A stretch of 64,000 bases of DNA from Piper betle. Taxonomy: Eukaryota; Streptophyta; Magnoliopsida; Piperales; Piperaceae. Every line of letters begins with the position of its first letter. Within the stretch, counting starts at the first letter, position 1. Position numbers and translations under genes: made by a program. Below the pieces are notes generated by a model that made no database searches, was not told the origin of the DNA, and saw only the letters and a program-made list of their open reading frames with translations. Shown one piece after another: positions 1 through 13,290 of the stretch. The stretch spans positions 101,774 through 165,773 of the forward strand of contig JAURVB010013496.1 in the NCBI GenBank assembly GCA_033002965.1, given 5' to 3'.

Positions 1-15
1 ATTGGTTGGCCTTGC

Positions 16-2939
16 TGTAACACCCCAAATCCGGTTCACGCTCGTGAACCAAACCGGCATGTTACAGGCCCCGGTTAGGTCGGCTAACCCGAACCTAACT
101 CATGTGGATCCAATCTCGGCGTCTTAAGATGAAGATACGATCCATCATGAATGAATAAATATACAAAATCCTAACATGGTACTACATGAATGACAAGCAA
201 TTCAAAATACACACCACTACAGTTACGATCAAATTCTGAAATCAAAACAGACCGGGTCTCCCCTAAAAATGCAATTAGGGTCCACCCTGTCAAAATAATA
301 TATATACAAATATATCACATATATACGTATAGCAACGATAGCATTCACACATACTTCTAATCTATTATATTCATCATTCTCTGAACTTTGGGTCCTAACC
401 CCACTTTTGCTGCGCTACTCTGATCATTTCATTTCATGTCATTGTCATGCATCAAACATTTAATCATGTCATTCACAATATAATAACATAATAATGCAAT
501 ATTAAACATTCAGAAATCTAACATGTGTGTGTGCACAAGACCTCATTGCTCCTCCGTCCAAGCTGGCGCATCCATCTCGTGCTTATCACCTACATATATA
601 TAAGAAAAACGTCAGTAACAAGCGTTACTGGTCCGGAAAATAAAATAACTATAACAAACTGGCTATGAGAGCAAACTCTCATCTGAAAGCAAACATATAC
701 TTCCTCAAGAACACTCTGAAGGGCACTACTGAGGAGCCACTGGGCTGCAGACCCGGTAGCATCCCGAACTTACTGCTGCTGGTACTGTGCTACTCTCAGC
801 ACTTCTTTTTCAGTACTTCTCGTGAAACTTTATCCTAAGCCCTCTCCTTACCTCCATATTTCTCCTGGCCTTGAGCACGAAGGCCGAGTACTCTCAGGCA
901 GTCGCCTTTAGTACCCTTTGAACCACAAGTCCGGACATGCGCTGTACTAAACAGTACCCGTAAACCTCCACGTTCTCCGGGTGTGAGGAACTCAAACGCG
1001 GAGTTGTCAGGATCCCTCGGGAATGGAACAGTCCGCTGGCACTAATCCAGAGCCCGCTTTGACTGTCACGGCATCCTCTGCATGGTACGTGCAGTCGGTT
1101 TCTCCATCTCTCGTCTCACTGAAAACTCGATAAAACTATATATATAGGCCTGGGAAGGGATTCATATAATAGGCCCGAAGGCAACTTGTGGTGGATCTTG
1201 TTTTCGAAATCATCCTCGAGGGATCTCATCCTCGAGGGGTTATTAATCCGGAAATATTCGATTAAATGGCCCGAGTTAAGTGGGATCCGATAAAACGCCA
1301 CTTAACCCGTCCTGCAATAATAAAATAAACATACAATGGAAGAGCGTAAAACAAGACGAGTCCTAAACGGACCTGGTAGAAGCTCCAAGCGTGTCATCGC
1401 GCCTAGGCGGCGAGCTCCTATTCCGTACCTACACATCAAAACTAAATACTAACGCCCGCTAACTAAATGATGCATCAAACTCAACACAATTAAACACAGA
1501 ATCATCATCAAAATAACCATCAAATAATTATAAGAATAAATAATCCTAACTCAACTACTCATACCATATCTTATTCTGTTCTTCTAAGTTGCATCGTACT
1601 AGATTAACATGTTCATACACAATTCATCTCATTAGATCACTTCATTCACTAATAATCTCATCATGCACATCTTTACTTTATTCATGGTCAAGACATTAAT
1701 CATGATAATTAATTAACCCTAGCATGCTATGCTAACAATTATCATCAATTTTAAATAAATCAATCGGAGGTAATTATACCTCACGTCGTCGGCAATCGGC
1801 GACGGCTAGGGTTCCGTCGCGCGTCTCGGAGCTCAAATTCGGCGCTCATCGGCGTCCGAAGCTCGATCGGGCTCCACTGGGTGAGCCCCGCGGAAGATCC
1901 GGTGAATTCCGGCGAATTCCAGAAATTCCGATTTTCCGGCGGTTTTCCGGCAGCTACTGGCGGTTTTCCGGCGACTTCCGGTGGTTTTCCGGCGACAATC
2001 GCCGGCGGCGTCTACTAGCTGGATAGGGGTCATATAGGGTACCCTCGGAACCGGCTCGACGAGCCCGACTCATCTACGAGGTCGACGCGGCCAACGGAGG
2101 AGGCGGCTCGCCGGAAAACAGCTAAAACAGAGCGGCGGCGTTGGGTCGCTAAATCCGGCCGGCCAGGCGGCGATGCCCTCCGTTCCGGTCGGGGAGGGTC
2201 GCTGGGTGGTCGGTGGTGCTGAGGCGACCACTGGATGACGGCTGCGACGGTCGCCGGCGACCGAATCGGCGGCGCGACCAAACGCAGCCGCGGCGCTAGG
2301 CGTGGCGATTCCGGCGTCGCGGCGGCCCGATGGTGGCCGGGCCTGGTCGGGGCGGCAGGGCAACGTCGTCGCCGAGCTGGGCGGCGACGATCGGCGGCCG
2401 GGCGGCGCCGACAGCGGCGGCGGCGACGCTGCAAAGGGGCGGCGTCGGGGTTTGGGAAGAAGATGTCGGGGGTGTGCGGTGGCAAGGTCGTAAATATTAC
2501 TTGACTCGTCTCCGACTCGAGTCAAAATAATATTTAAGTTGTAAGAAAAATTCCAAAAAAATTTGGGAAAAATCCCATAAAATCAAACAACACCAAAAAA
2601 ATCATAATGATATGCTCTAGAACTATCAACCCACCCAAAATGCCCGTAACGCGTCCTAACGCGGTAAACGTCCTAAAACTAATTCTACGATCTACTATAT
2701 ATAAAAATAAAAAATAAAAAAAATCACTGGCATACTCTCATATATTCTGATAACTCATTCTGTTCTGCTGTGTTCCTGACGTTATCATCATATACTTGGG
2801 TACGCATGACCCTCATAGCTCATACACGCGACCGACGTCGGCTCGGTACACGTGTCCTGAAACTGACTCAACTCGAAAAATAACGGTCGACCCGACCGGT
2901 TCTAAATATAAAACCCTAACTCGAATCGTGGGTTTTACA
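16..2939 (+). mobile_element. Solo LTR, copy A of a 2.9-kb LTR family
   Basis: The unit begins TGTAACACCCC and ends GGGTTTTACA, so it has the TG...CA ends of an LTR. It is flanked by a perfect 5-bp target duplication, CTTGC, at 11-15 and 2940-2944. No primer-binding site, gag or pol lies on either side, so this is a solo LTR left by recombination between the two LTRs of a full element. It has AT-rich outer parts and a GC-rich core near 1780-2500. The long open frames in that core come from base composition and are not conserved as protein. Four further copies in the window share its ends (2985-5954, 24686-28630, 48871-51642, 52548-55388). LTRs this long that start TGTAACACCC are common in Ty3/gypsy elements such as Tekay/Del, but the lineage is inference. 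The strand is set by the TGTAACACCC end only. Confidence 0.88.
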
Positions 2940-2984
2940 CTTGCTCCCCGACCTGCCTTGACTACGTCCTCAGCCGGGACAACG

Positions 2985-5954
2985 TGTAACACCCCAAATC
3001 TGGTCCACACTCGTGAACCGAACCGGCATGTTACCAGCCCCGGTTAGGTCGGCTAACCCGAACCTAACTCATACGGATCCAATCTCGGCGTCTTAAGATG
3101 TAGATATGACTTGTCATGCATGGATAAATTCATAAAACCCTAACATGCTACTACATGGATGACATGCAACCTAAATTTCACACCAACACAATTACAATCA
3201 AAATTAGTAAAAATTCTAAAATGAAAGGGATAAAATTTCCCCTAAAAATGCAATTAGGGGCCACCCTGTCAAAATCGTATATTCCAAACATATATACGTA
3301 TAGCAACAATAGCATTCACACATACTTCTAATCTATTATATTCATCATTCTCTGAACTTTGGGTCCTAACCCATCACACTTTTGCTGCGCTACTCTGATC
3401 ATTTCACATTCTATCATGTCTCATGCATTTGAACATGTCATTCACAATATAATAACATAATAACACAAAATTAAACATTTAGAAATCTAACATGTGTGTG
3501 TGACAAGACCTCATTGCTCCTCCGTCCAAGCTGGCTCCTCCAACTCGTGATTATTACCTACATATAGTATAAAAACACGTCAGTAACAAGTGTTACTGGT
3601 CCGGAAAATAAAATAACTATAACAAACTGGCTATGAGAGCAAACTCTCATATGAAAGAAAACATCATATACTCCACATGAACACTCTGAAGGGCACTACT
3701 GAGGAGCCACTGGGCTGCAGACCCGGTAGCATCCCGAACTTACTGCTCTGCTACTGGTACTGTGCTACACTCAGCACTTCTTTTTCAGTACTTCTCGTGA
3801 AACTTTATCCTAAGCCCTCTCCTTACCTCCATATTTCTCCTGGCCTTGAGCACGAAGGCCGAGTACTCTCAGGCAGTCGCCTTTAGTACCCTTTGAACCA
3901 CAAGTTCGGACATGCGCTGTACTAAACAGTACCCGTAAACCTCCACGTTCTCCGGGTGTGAGGAACTCAAACGCGGAGTTATCAGGATCCCTCGGGAATG
4001 GAACAGTCCGCTGGCACTAATCCAGAGCCCGCTTTGACTGTCACGGCATCCTCTGCATGGTACGTGCAGTCGATTTCTCCATCTCTCGTCTCACAAAAAC
4101 ACGAAAACTATATATATATAGGCTTGGGTAGGGAGTTACATAATAGGCCCGAAGGCAACTTTTGGTGGATCTTGTTTTCGAAATCAACCTCGAGGGATCT
4201 CATCCTCGAGGGGTTATTAATCCGGAAAATGTTCGATTAAATGGCCCGAGTTAAGTGGGATCCAATAAAACGCCACTTAACCCGTCCTGCAGACAATAAA
4301 TCAAACATACAATAGAAAAGATTAAAACAGACGAGTCCTAAACGGACCTGGTAGAAGCTCCAAGCGTGTCATCGCGCCTAGGCGGCGAGCTCCTACTCCG
4401 TACCTACACATCAAAACTAAATACTAACGCCCGCTAACTAAATGATGCATCAAACTCGTTATGATCAAACACGCTCACAATACAACATCATACAACAATC
4501 AACAATTATATAACAATAAATATGAAAGATAATTCTAACTCATCCTATTCATACCAATTTTATCGTGTTTTTCTAAGTTACTGTCGTACACAACTTATCA
4601 TGCTCAATTTACTTACTTCATTAAATCACTTAACCTCCATAAACTATCAATCACATCATGTAACTTATCACTTCATCTTGTAATCTAAGCATTAATCACA
4701 TCAATAATTAGTCCTAGCATGTTGTGCTAACAATCATCATCAATTTTAAATAAATCAAATCGGAGGTAATTATACCTCACGTCGTCGGCAATCGGCGACG
4801 GCTAGGGTTCCGTCGCGCGTCTCGGAGCTCAAATTCGGCGCTCATCGGCGTCCGAAGCTCGATCGGGCTCCACTGGGTGAGCCCCGCGGAAGATCCGGTG
4901 AATTTCGGCGAATCCCAGAAATTCCGATTTTTCGGCGGTTTTCCGGCAGCTGCCTGGCGGTTTTCCGGCGACTTCCGGTGGTTTTCCGGCGACAATCGCC
5001 GGCGGCGTCTACTGGTCTGGAAAGGGGTCGTGTTGGGTACCCTCGGAACCGGCTCGGCGAGCCCGACTCATCTACGAGGTCGACGCGGCCAACGGAGGTG
5101 GCGGCTCACCGGAAAATGACTAAAACAGGGCCGCGGCATTGGGTCGCTAAATCCGGCCGGCCACGGCGGCGATGCCCTCCGTTCCGGTCGGGGAAGGTCG
5201 CTGGAGGGCTGAGGGTGCTGAGGCGAGTGACCGATCGCGGCGGCGCTGGTCGCCGGCGGCGGAATCGGTGACGGAAGCGCAACGCGGGCGCGGCGTCGCG
5301 GCGTGGCTTCCTCGCGTCGCGGCGGTCCGACGGGGGCCGGACCTGGTCGGGGCAGCACGGCAACGGCGTCGCCGAGCTGGGCGGCGTCGGTCGACGGCCG
5401 GGCGGCGCCGACAGCGGCGGCGGTGGCGCGCGAACAGGGGCGGCGCGGCATGAGGGTTTGGGCGTGGGGGAGAAAAGGTCGGGGGTGTGTGTGGTGGCAA
5501 ACTCGTAAATATTACTTGACTCGTCTCCGGCTCGAGTCAAGTATAATAACTAAGTCGTATTAAATCTTAAAAAATTCATAAAAATTGGGAAAAATCACGT
5601 AAAATCAAACAACAGCACAACATCATAATGATATGCTCTATGACTAACAACCCACCCAGACTGCCCGAACGCGTCCTAACGCGGTAACGACCTAATACTA
5701 ATTCTACGATCCACTATATGTAAAAATAATAAAAAAAATGACTGGCATACTCTCATATATCTGATAACTCATTCTGTTCTGCTGTGTTCATGACGTTATC
5801 ATCATATACTTGGGTACGCATGACCCTCATAGCTCATACACGCGACTAGCATCGGCTCGGTACACGTGTCCTGAAACTGACTCAACTCGAAAATAAAACG
5901 GTCGACCCGACCGGTTCTGAATATAAAACCCTAACTCGAATCGTGGGTTTTACA
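2985..5954 (+). mobile_element. Solo LTR, copy B of the 2.9-kb LTR family
   Basis: This has the same ends and internal order as copy A (TGTAACACCCC ... GGGTTTTACA). Its own perfect target duplication, CAACG, is at 2980-2984 and 5955-5959. Because A and B have different duplications, they are separate insertions in the same direction and not the two LTRs of one element. Only 45 bp lie between them (2940-2984). The GC-rich core is at about 4770-5520. It is the same subfamily as A, with small indels throughout. Confidence 0.88.
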
Positions 5955-5959
5955 CAACG

Positions 5960-6240
5960 TCCTTGGCTGACCCGACAACTGTGTCGCCGCTGCCCTCCTC
6001 CGTTCCCATGCCCGCGGCACCAACCTCAAGGCCTTCCTCCTCTCCATCAACCTCCAGATCTCCGGTCACGACTGCATCGGCTATGTGCCCCCCAGGCTCC
6101 CTCCCCCACCACTTCGTCCATAGTGACAATGCCTTCCAGAACGGAATGCCCGGTTCAAGATCGTCAACCAGGTCGTGAAGGGGCTGTGGTGGGCAAAGGG
6201 GAGAAGAAAAGAAGGGTTAGGAGGAGGGGGCCCGTTTTTA
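5960..6240 (+). other. GC-rich coding-like host fragment, interrupted by LTRs A and B
   Basis: If both LTRs and one copy of each target duplication are removed, bases 1-15, 2945-2984 and 5960 onward join into one GC-rich stretch unlike the AT-rich surroundings. One frame reads DYVLSRDNV across the second junction. After a single TGA it continues PDNCVAAALLRSHARG and GYVPPRLPPP until about 6118. A different frame then reads RFKIVNQVVKGLWW near 6140-6190. This looks like a decayed exon of a gene I cannot name, broken by a stop and at least one frameshift as well as by the two LTRs. A GC-rich non-coding origin is also possible. Confidence 0.35.
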
Positions 6241-6340
6241 ATTTTGTAAAATAGATTTGGGTCATTTTTATAATTAGACGACCAATATTAGAGGTGACTA
6301 TAGGAGGTTTTCCTACAATCGCCCCTAGGCTAGCCAAACC

Positions 6341-6343
6341 ATA

Positions 6344-6413
<70 letters not shown>
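6341..6413. repeat. (TA)n microsatellite
   Basis: About 73 bp of nearly pure TA dinucleotides lie between the GC-rich fragment and the AT-rich intergenic DNA. There is one phase change near 6350. Confidence 0.97.
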
Positions 6414-6416
<3 letters not shown>

Positions 6417-9400
6417 TAACCTCTAGTTTCTTGTCTCAATAAATAAATTAGGATAAGAGATTAATAGTCATCTAACATGGATAGTTAATACATGTCTATT
6501 TCCATAATAAATAAATAAGATATAAATTGGGGGGTTTGAACTTTTATTGAGGAATCAATTAACAGTTTAATTATGTTGGTTAATCAATTAATTAATTAGC
6601 CTATTTAATATTATTTGTTTGTTCTGTTTTTTACTGGAATTATTGTATAATCAATTGCTCGTCTATATATATGTTCTTCATATAAATATAGTTTAAGGAA
6701 GGATGTTGGCTATATTAATATGAATTGTGCATGTGGCCTGTATAAATAGATCGATTTTGGGAATTGATAGGTAATTAAATAATTGTACAAGTGAGTTAAT
6801 ATAAGTAAGGAAATACTATAAGCATCATAATATTAAATAATTTAGATAATTAAATTATTAGTCTACTGGATACTTATTGGATAGTAGATTAAACTCTGTA
6901 ATTGACTCCGCAGCCAATAGTTTGATAACTTCACATATATGTATATATTTAATATGAGTATTAAGACATATACTTGCCCACATGAAGGATCTAAATATAT
7001 AATTATACAATTATATATTGTCGGGTGCAATGGATTATCAATTAATTAATCGTTATTAGTTCATAGAATGGGTTAATAAATTAATTAAATTGTGTAATTA
7101 AAACTCTCCTTTGTTACTCATTCATTGGTATGACTAAACCAATTAATTCTTGTAAAATTTCTAGTGTTGGGTCTTATAATTTTCTTAACCTTACTAAGTA
7201 TCAATTGAGTACTTGATTTGATTGCCTAAATATAAGCTATTTAATGATCTGAATTCGAATTTGGAACTTGGTATGAATTATTGTGTTTTATCCGTTGAGA
7301 GATAAAAATGGGTTAATTTTTGTGGTTGCCCAACAAAGTTTTGTGTTGAGTAACTAACTGGCTTGATAATATTGTTTGTTGTTTTTTGTGATTGAATAAA
7401 TTACTTTATAATTAATTATTAATGTTTGTGAGTTTGAATAATTGACTAAATAACTTACTATTTGTTGTTTGATATATTTTTGTAGTTCTACTTAGTGATA
7501 TTGTTATGTATCATACATTACATCGTTGTATCATTTCAAGAACATAAGTAGGCAATTACATGTTTTAACATATAATTTATTTGTGACTTCCAGATTAGGA
7601 AATCTTTTGTAGTTGTAGTTTGTTCAGTGAATTTTAGGTGTGTATTCTTTTTTAGTAACCATGGTCGAGTGCATCCCATATTCAACTATTATACACCGAA
7701 TGTAATTGGGCTTGATGAATTGACCGAGTTTGACACGGGGTTATATCTTTCAAATTATTTAAAAGATAAAATACTTGCTTCGGGTTAAAAGGGGTGACAA
7801 AATTCATGATGCAAGACAATTAATTATGTATTTATAATACCGAAAAGGTGAGTCGATGATAAATATTGATAACTATATATTATAAATTATATAATGTACG
7901 TGTATACGCACGAGATTATATTTGGATGGGGTGGTCACCTCTCTCGACATAGGTTCATAATCATTAAAAGACTTAATGAATAATTTTATGGAATATATTA
8001 TTTTATTTCTTGTAATTATACAGTTTAATATTTTTATTACTAACCCAAAATTCACTTCCAAGCGTCAACAGGGACTAACGAGTTAGAGTAGGGGATAACT
8101 AAGGGACTATGTTATGAGACTCTTGATTTTTTATATTTTAATTATTATTATATTTATGGTCCATTTGAATGACAATGGGATTCAGTTCGTCACATTCACA
8201 ACATGGCCTATATAAATAGATCTATATATCACAATCTTCCATGGCCTTCTTCAAGCCATTCACAACTCCATAAAGTGCATCCATTGGGAGGCAAATTCCT
8301 CGGGAATGTTGCCGTTCATGATTCCAAATGCCACTCGCTTTGCTCCTTAATGGTTCTTTGTTGTATATGTTCATTACTACTATAATGGCCATAATTTGGC
8401 AATATAATTCTGAAGAAGACATATAAACCAAACTGCAATGATCATGTTAGTGATGATTGTTACCTACAAGCATTCCCTTATTATTAGCAAGTAGGTGAGA
8501 TTTCACACATTTCCATCTCAAAATGACCACATCACAATTAACATGACATTAAAAGGGCATTTGTTGACGTAATAATGAACGACATTAACACCCAAACATC
8601 TGCTTTTCTTCTCATAGAAAATAAGATTGTGAGATCATGAGCTACCTCCCTATTTAGTTCAGAAAAATTAAAAGCTTTATGCACAACATTATAATATACA
8701 AGATCATCTCTATATATGCATATAGTTTCAACTACCCCAAATTAGGGATTGTCATCTTTCTAAGTTGGGAACGGCGGTGAGAGGAATAATGATATGAGAT
8801 ATGGCTGTCTGACGCATGGTATGAGATAGAGCGCATACGCACTCAATGGTGCAGCTCGTGCATTAATAGAGCTTCGTCTTGAATCATTGATCATCTTTTA
8901 ATAAGAGTTTACTATTGCTAATCCGAGCTAATCTCTTTATAAACTAAGTGCGGAATACCAATTAATTACTATTGCGACATGATAGAAACACATCTTACAT
9001 CTCTCCATGCTCACAGTGAATGATCTTCAACACCAAGACAACGAACCGATCAGCTTGATCAATGTTTAATCTAAGTACCTCATATATATTTAATTATAAC
9101 AAAACCCAACTCATTAGTAGAGATGAGAAGGTTCGATTGACTTGTGCAAAGATGGTATGAAAGATGTATAAAGTATTTTTTTCACTTTAATACTTCATAT
9201 TATATTTCTGCACTATTTAAAAATACCTTTGTTTGATCCCAATCCCTGGTTTGATATCAAACCATAATTATATTTCTGCATCTATTTTTAGAAATTATTA
9301 ATTAATTTTTATTTACTAAAGGTTATACCTCTTCTAAAGATAACAACTTTACTATAAAAAGTTATTAACAAAAGAGTGTTTATATTAAATGATGCTTCTT

Positions 9401-9747
9401 CACTCTTTATTTATATGTGTGTCCAGACACTATGGTTTGTACGTTCATATACATTTATACAATTGTTGAAATAACTCTGATGACTATGGTTTACCCTATA
9501 GGAGTTGGTAATTTTGACATAACTTTACCTAAACTAGAGGATTATTTTTCTGCTGCGTATAAGAAGAAAGTATTTCATAATACTTTATCTATTATAATTA
9601 AATACATTTAATTTTTATTTATTATAAATTATATTTTCTATAAAATCTTCTAAATTAAAGTATGTTTATAGATGATAAATTTTACTAATCACTTTTGAAT
9701 AAATAACTTAAACTCATTTATTTGCACTTGAGTTAGATTATTATATA
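6414..9747. other. AT-rich intergenic DNA without recognised genes
   Basis: I see no coherent coding frame, RNA gene or terminal-repeat structure here. The short open frames at 7873-8061, 8203-8431 and 9417-9611 have no recognisable motif. The minus strand near 8220-8430 has slightly more even base composition but no identifiable protein. Confidence 0.6.
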
Positions 9748-9960
9748 TGGTATTAGAGAGGGCTGATGGGTTAGACTAGATAAGACGTGGGCTAAACCTG
9801 CTGACCAAGAAATTAAGTAAATATTTACAACAAAATTTTTCTTAAATAGGTGTATTGTAAGATCTCTCGAAACATTAGTGGGACCAATACATTATCACAT
9901 GAATAAGATAGCCGATGGCAACATAGGCTAGGGGTTCACATTTGAACCTTGGCCTATAAT
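9748..9960 (+). mobile_element. Decayed TRIM-1 family fragment
   Basis: At 9748 there is a primer-binding-like TGGTATTAGAGAG, followed by an internal segment with GGGTTAGACTAGA. From about 9856, TGTAAGATCTCTCGA resembles the LTR start TGTGAGATCCCTCAAC of the intact copy at 27469-28004. The far end cannot be traced, so this is a remnant. Confidence 0.5.
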
Positions 9961-12060
9961 ACACATAACCATTAAGAAAAAAATACTTCAGACACATGCT
10001 TACCCTAGAGTTATTGCGGTAAATTTGCTTATTTTCATAATGATCAAATTAATTGATTGGACAGGTAATGCAATGTTAAAGAAAAAATACAGACCAGCCG
10101 AATTGAAACTTAAGTGTGTGTATTTTTCGGGGGAATAAAAATCACATATATGTGTAGGTAAAAGCAAAAACAGTTGCGTGTTGAAGAAAACGTACAGCTT
10201 TCTAGGAATAGTTGTGTCACATGTTTATTTAATTGGGTAGTCTAAACAGTGAAGTAACGGATGAGCAGCCTTAAAGCTTAAGCGATAGGCCTCTTGATAT
10301 GCACAACAAGTTGTACACTTGCACCATACGAACCTCAAACCCCGTCCGGCCATAAAACTAAGTTAGTATAAGGCCGACACTCGTAAATCAATGGATCACC
10401 TTTCTTTACTTTACATTACTTGATAATTATTCTCTCTCCATACCAGCTTTAGTGAAGCTTGAAAGCAATTATATTGTTATAGTGGATTCGTGTCATGAAA
10501 TCCCAAAACTAGGATTCATGGATAGATGGTCCCAAAATCAGACACTAATTATACAAATTTTAGGTTGATTAGTTTATGCATCAATTACTCGTTGTTAGTA
10601 TTGTACTTTAACAAGATAAAGTAAACCCAGTTAATTCCTAGGCACTTCCATCCATTTTTTTTTAAGTTTCTTTTTTCGAGAGTAATTAGGAATTTGATCC
10701 ATTATTCTCCGTGCTAATCACTTTTATTGTTATATTTTTATATATTTTTTGTTAATCCGATACCATAAGGTCTTAACCTATACATGTTGCTTTAAAACAA
10801 TACGCATTGTGTCCTATCTATAATATGACCCATTCTACATTATCTAAGCATAAAAGGCACTTGGAGCTTTTAAACATATAACATTTTCGGTATTTTTTTA
10901 TCACTAAGTGATTAATTAATTAGGTTAGGGAATTAGTAGGCCTAGAACTAGCTAAGTATGTATTAGTGTAAAAGTGGCTAGGGTGTAGTCGAAATGATAG
11001 AATACAATTACGTGGGCCCAGCACCCAATTGAGTGATGTGATTGGTGGACTTGCGGTTGGATACAGACAATCATGCGTGGGCCCGCAGCCCAGCCAAGCG
11101 GAAAACGTAACGGGGCTTCCGCAGGTGGTGGAGGGAAGGGAATGATGGGGTTCCGTTCGGGATCATTCCCAAGTGGGCCCGGGTGGGCCCATCCTTCCCA
11201 CTAGGCTTTTCCTCGTTGATTGTAAACGCAAATAAAAAGTTGAAAGGGTTTGAGGGCGGGGGAAAATAAGGGCCCAAAAGCTGTCCTTCGGATCACGTGT
11301 GAAGCTTTTGCTCCACTTTTTTTGTTCACTTTTTTCTTCTTATTTACATTTAGTACACCAAATGATAGAGCGAGAATTTAAAAAAAATTAGAGACATATT
11401 TTGAACTCGAGAACTTTTAAAATTCACTTTGAAAGTTTTAGGTTTGAATTGTAAAAATATTATGTAAAAAATACACTTCTCAAATTGAAAACAACGTCAC
11501 CGTCACCGTTGAATCCCATCCCGTACTGTAAAACTAGGTTCTTAAAATTCTCAAGTTCTCCATCTATTATTTTCCATATAATATATTAGGATATAAGTAA
11601 GAGTAAGTATTGCACCATTTTTTGGGTAGTTAAATATGTAGCACCAATGTCCTACACATTGGTGCTAAGTATTATAAAAAAAAAGTCACTAATTAACTCT
11701 ATGATGACTTTTTGTTTAATCTTATCAAGTTTTACCCTGTTTTTGGCCTTTGTGGTTCCCTCATTGATAGCACCAAGGACAAGATAATGAGTTTGATATT
11801 AGGAACAACAATTTGGACTTAATTCAAAAAATAAATGATCTAATCGCTTAAGAAATAGGAAGTGTAGAAGAGCTAAAATGTACCAGTATTCTTTCTATGC
11901 CCAAGAAACATCTTTTTAATTAGTTATGAAAAAAATTAAATAGTAGTAGAAGCTTTTAGTGAAATTTTGTTTGCTAATATGTTAAGTCAAGTGTTATGTG
12001 TAAGCACTTTTTCTTTTTATACTTACATGTGGGCAAATTAGAGACAAAAACTAATGGGTA
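9961..12060. other. Intergenic DNA without recognised genes
   Basis: The stretch is AT-rich and has no supported gene. A less AT-rich patch at about 11010-11290 contains several TGGGCC/GGGCCC motifs, which occur in plant promoters, but no gene follows on either side. I treat it as unassigned. Confidence 0.55.
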
Positions 12061-12069
12061 TTTATCTGT

Positions 12070-12222
12070 TGATTCTTATGAGATTCGAATTTCATAACTT
12101 CTACTATAATATCATATTTGCTTCTTATGACTTCCAAATTTCATGACAGCCACAATACTATCATATTCATTTATTGCTTCTTGTGAGATTCGAATTTCAT
12201 GTCTTCTATTATATTATCATAT
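12070..12222. repeat. Three diverged ~50-bp tandem repeats
   Basis: Three consecutive units carry variants of CTTCTTATGAGATTCGAATTTCAT followed by an ATATCAT-rich tail, at roughly 12070-12118, 12119-12167 and 12168-12222. A further related copy lies at 13990-14045, so the repeat is also dispersed locally. Confidence 0.65.
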
Positions 12223-12681
12223 ATGAATTACTTCATTTGAAAATTTTACTTTAATTATTTGACTAAATGTGTCAAATTATTAAAGAGATGATTTAGGCAC
12301 GTCAGTTTACAATTGGCCTTGATTATTATAGCTAATATTGTAGTTAACTTAAGGCCGTACTGTATAGTGGGGTGGACTAATACATGCGCTAGACTGTTAG
12401 CTATGAACCAATTGTAAGAATTTTAGTGATAAAATTTTTTAAGGTGAGTGGATTCTAAAACCCCCAAATTTAGTCTCATATCCAATATATCTTGGGGTAA
12501 GATCTATTATATTGAGAGAGATGTGTTTATTGATCTTTAACTTAGTTGAGCATTATCGTAGAGATGAGTTAGGTATATCAATTTGCAATTGGGATGTGTA
12601 GTTACCGTTAGTATTATAACTGATCCTGTTAAGATTATATTTGATGGTGGGTTAGACTAAAGCGTGAGTTAAGCAACTAGC

Positions 12682-12893
12682 TGTTGGGCCCTTTATGGGC
12701 CCGTACCCAGCTCCGAAACTATTGTTTGACCCTTCGGGCCCCCAAAGGGGACTTTAAACAACCAAAGGAAACTCGCAATAGGTGTCACGGGCCTCTCTTA
12801 ATCCAAAAAGTTAACTTAAGGGAATAAGGCTTTCCATTAGCCTATATACAAGTCGCCAACAACCTCTACGACCGATGTGGGACAAACCCAACA
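12682..12893 (-). repeat. TRIM-2 LTR (3' LTR in element sense)
   Basis: Left direct repeat of TRIM-2. It is followed on the plus strand by ACTCCCCTT, which is the minus-strand polypurine tract. Confidence 0.92.
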
Positions 12894-13081
12894 ACTCCCC
12901 TTCACACATCGGGCGTGGCCCGAAACCATCACCGTCTGACACACTCCCCTTAAATCAGACGACACCCACCTGACAAACTCCTCTTCAAATCATCAACTCT
13001 TCAAATCATCAAGTGGAAACCCATGAAGGAAACAACAATCGGTGTAGACAAACCCGGCTCGAACTGGGCTCTGATACCACT

Positions 13082-13290
13082 TGTTGGGCCCTTTGGGCCC
13101 GTACCCAAGCTCCGAAGCTACTGTTGGACCCTTCGGGCCCCCCAAGGGACTTTAAACAACCAAAGGAAACTCGCAATAGGTGTCACGGGCCTCTCTTAAT
13201 CCAAAAGTTAACTTAAGGAATAAGGCTTTCCCATTAGCCTATATACAAGTCGCCAACAACCTCTACGACCGATGTGGGACAAACCCAACA
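13082..13290 (-). repeat. TRIM-2 LTR (5' LTR in element sense)
   Basis: Right direct repeat of TRIM-2. The tRNA-Met primer-binding site (minus strand) lies immediately inside it at about 13068-13080. Confidence 0.92.

Larger units (their letters stand above)
12682..13290 (-). mobile_element. TRIM-2: complete miniature LTR retrotransposon, nested
   Basis: Two direct repeats (12682-12893, 212 bp, and 13082-13290, 209 bp) differ by only a few small changes. Both start TGTTGGGCCC and end ACAAACCCAACA, so the ends are inverted TGTTGGG/CCCAACA. The 188-bp interior has no coding capacity. Just inside the right repeat, GCTCTGATACCACT is the reverse complement of the initiator-tRNA-Met primer-binding site TGGTATCAGAGC. 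Just inside the left repeat, ACTCCCCTT reads as a polypurine tract on the minus strand. The element therefore points to the minus strand. A perfect target duplication, CTAGC, lies at 12677-12681 and 13291-13295. The high similarity of the two LTRs suggests a fairly recent insertion. Movement would need enzymes from another element. Confidence 0.93.

Noticed and set aside
1833..2530. Arg/Ala/Pro-rich frames in the GC-rich LTR cores (also 4777-5563, 50569-51223, 52389-53675)
   Set aside because: Overlapping frames on both strands, not conserved between copies; explained by GC content.
16..5954. LTRs A and B as the two ends of one retrotransposon
   Set aside because: Only 45 bp separate them, and each has its own different 5-bp duplication.
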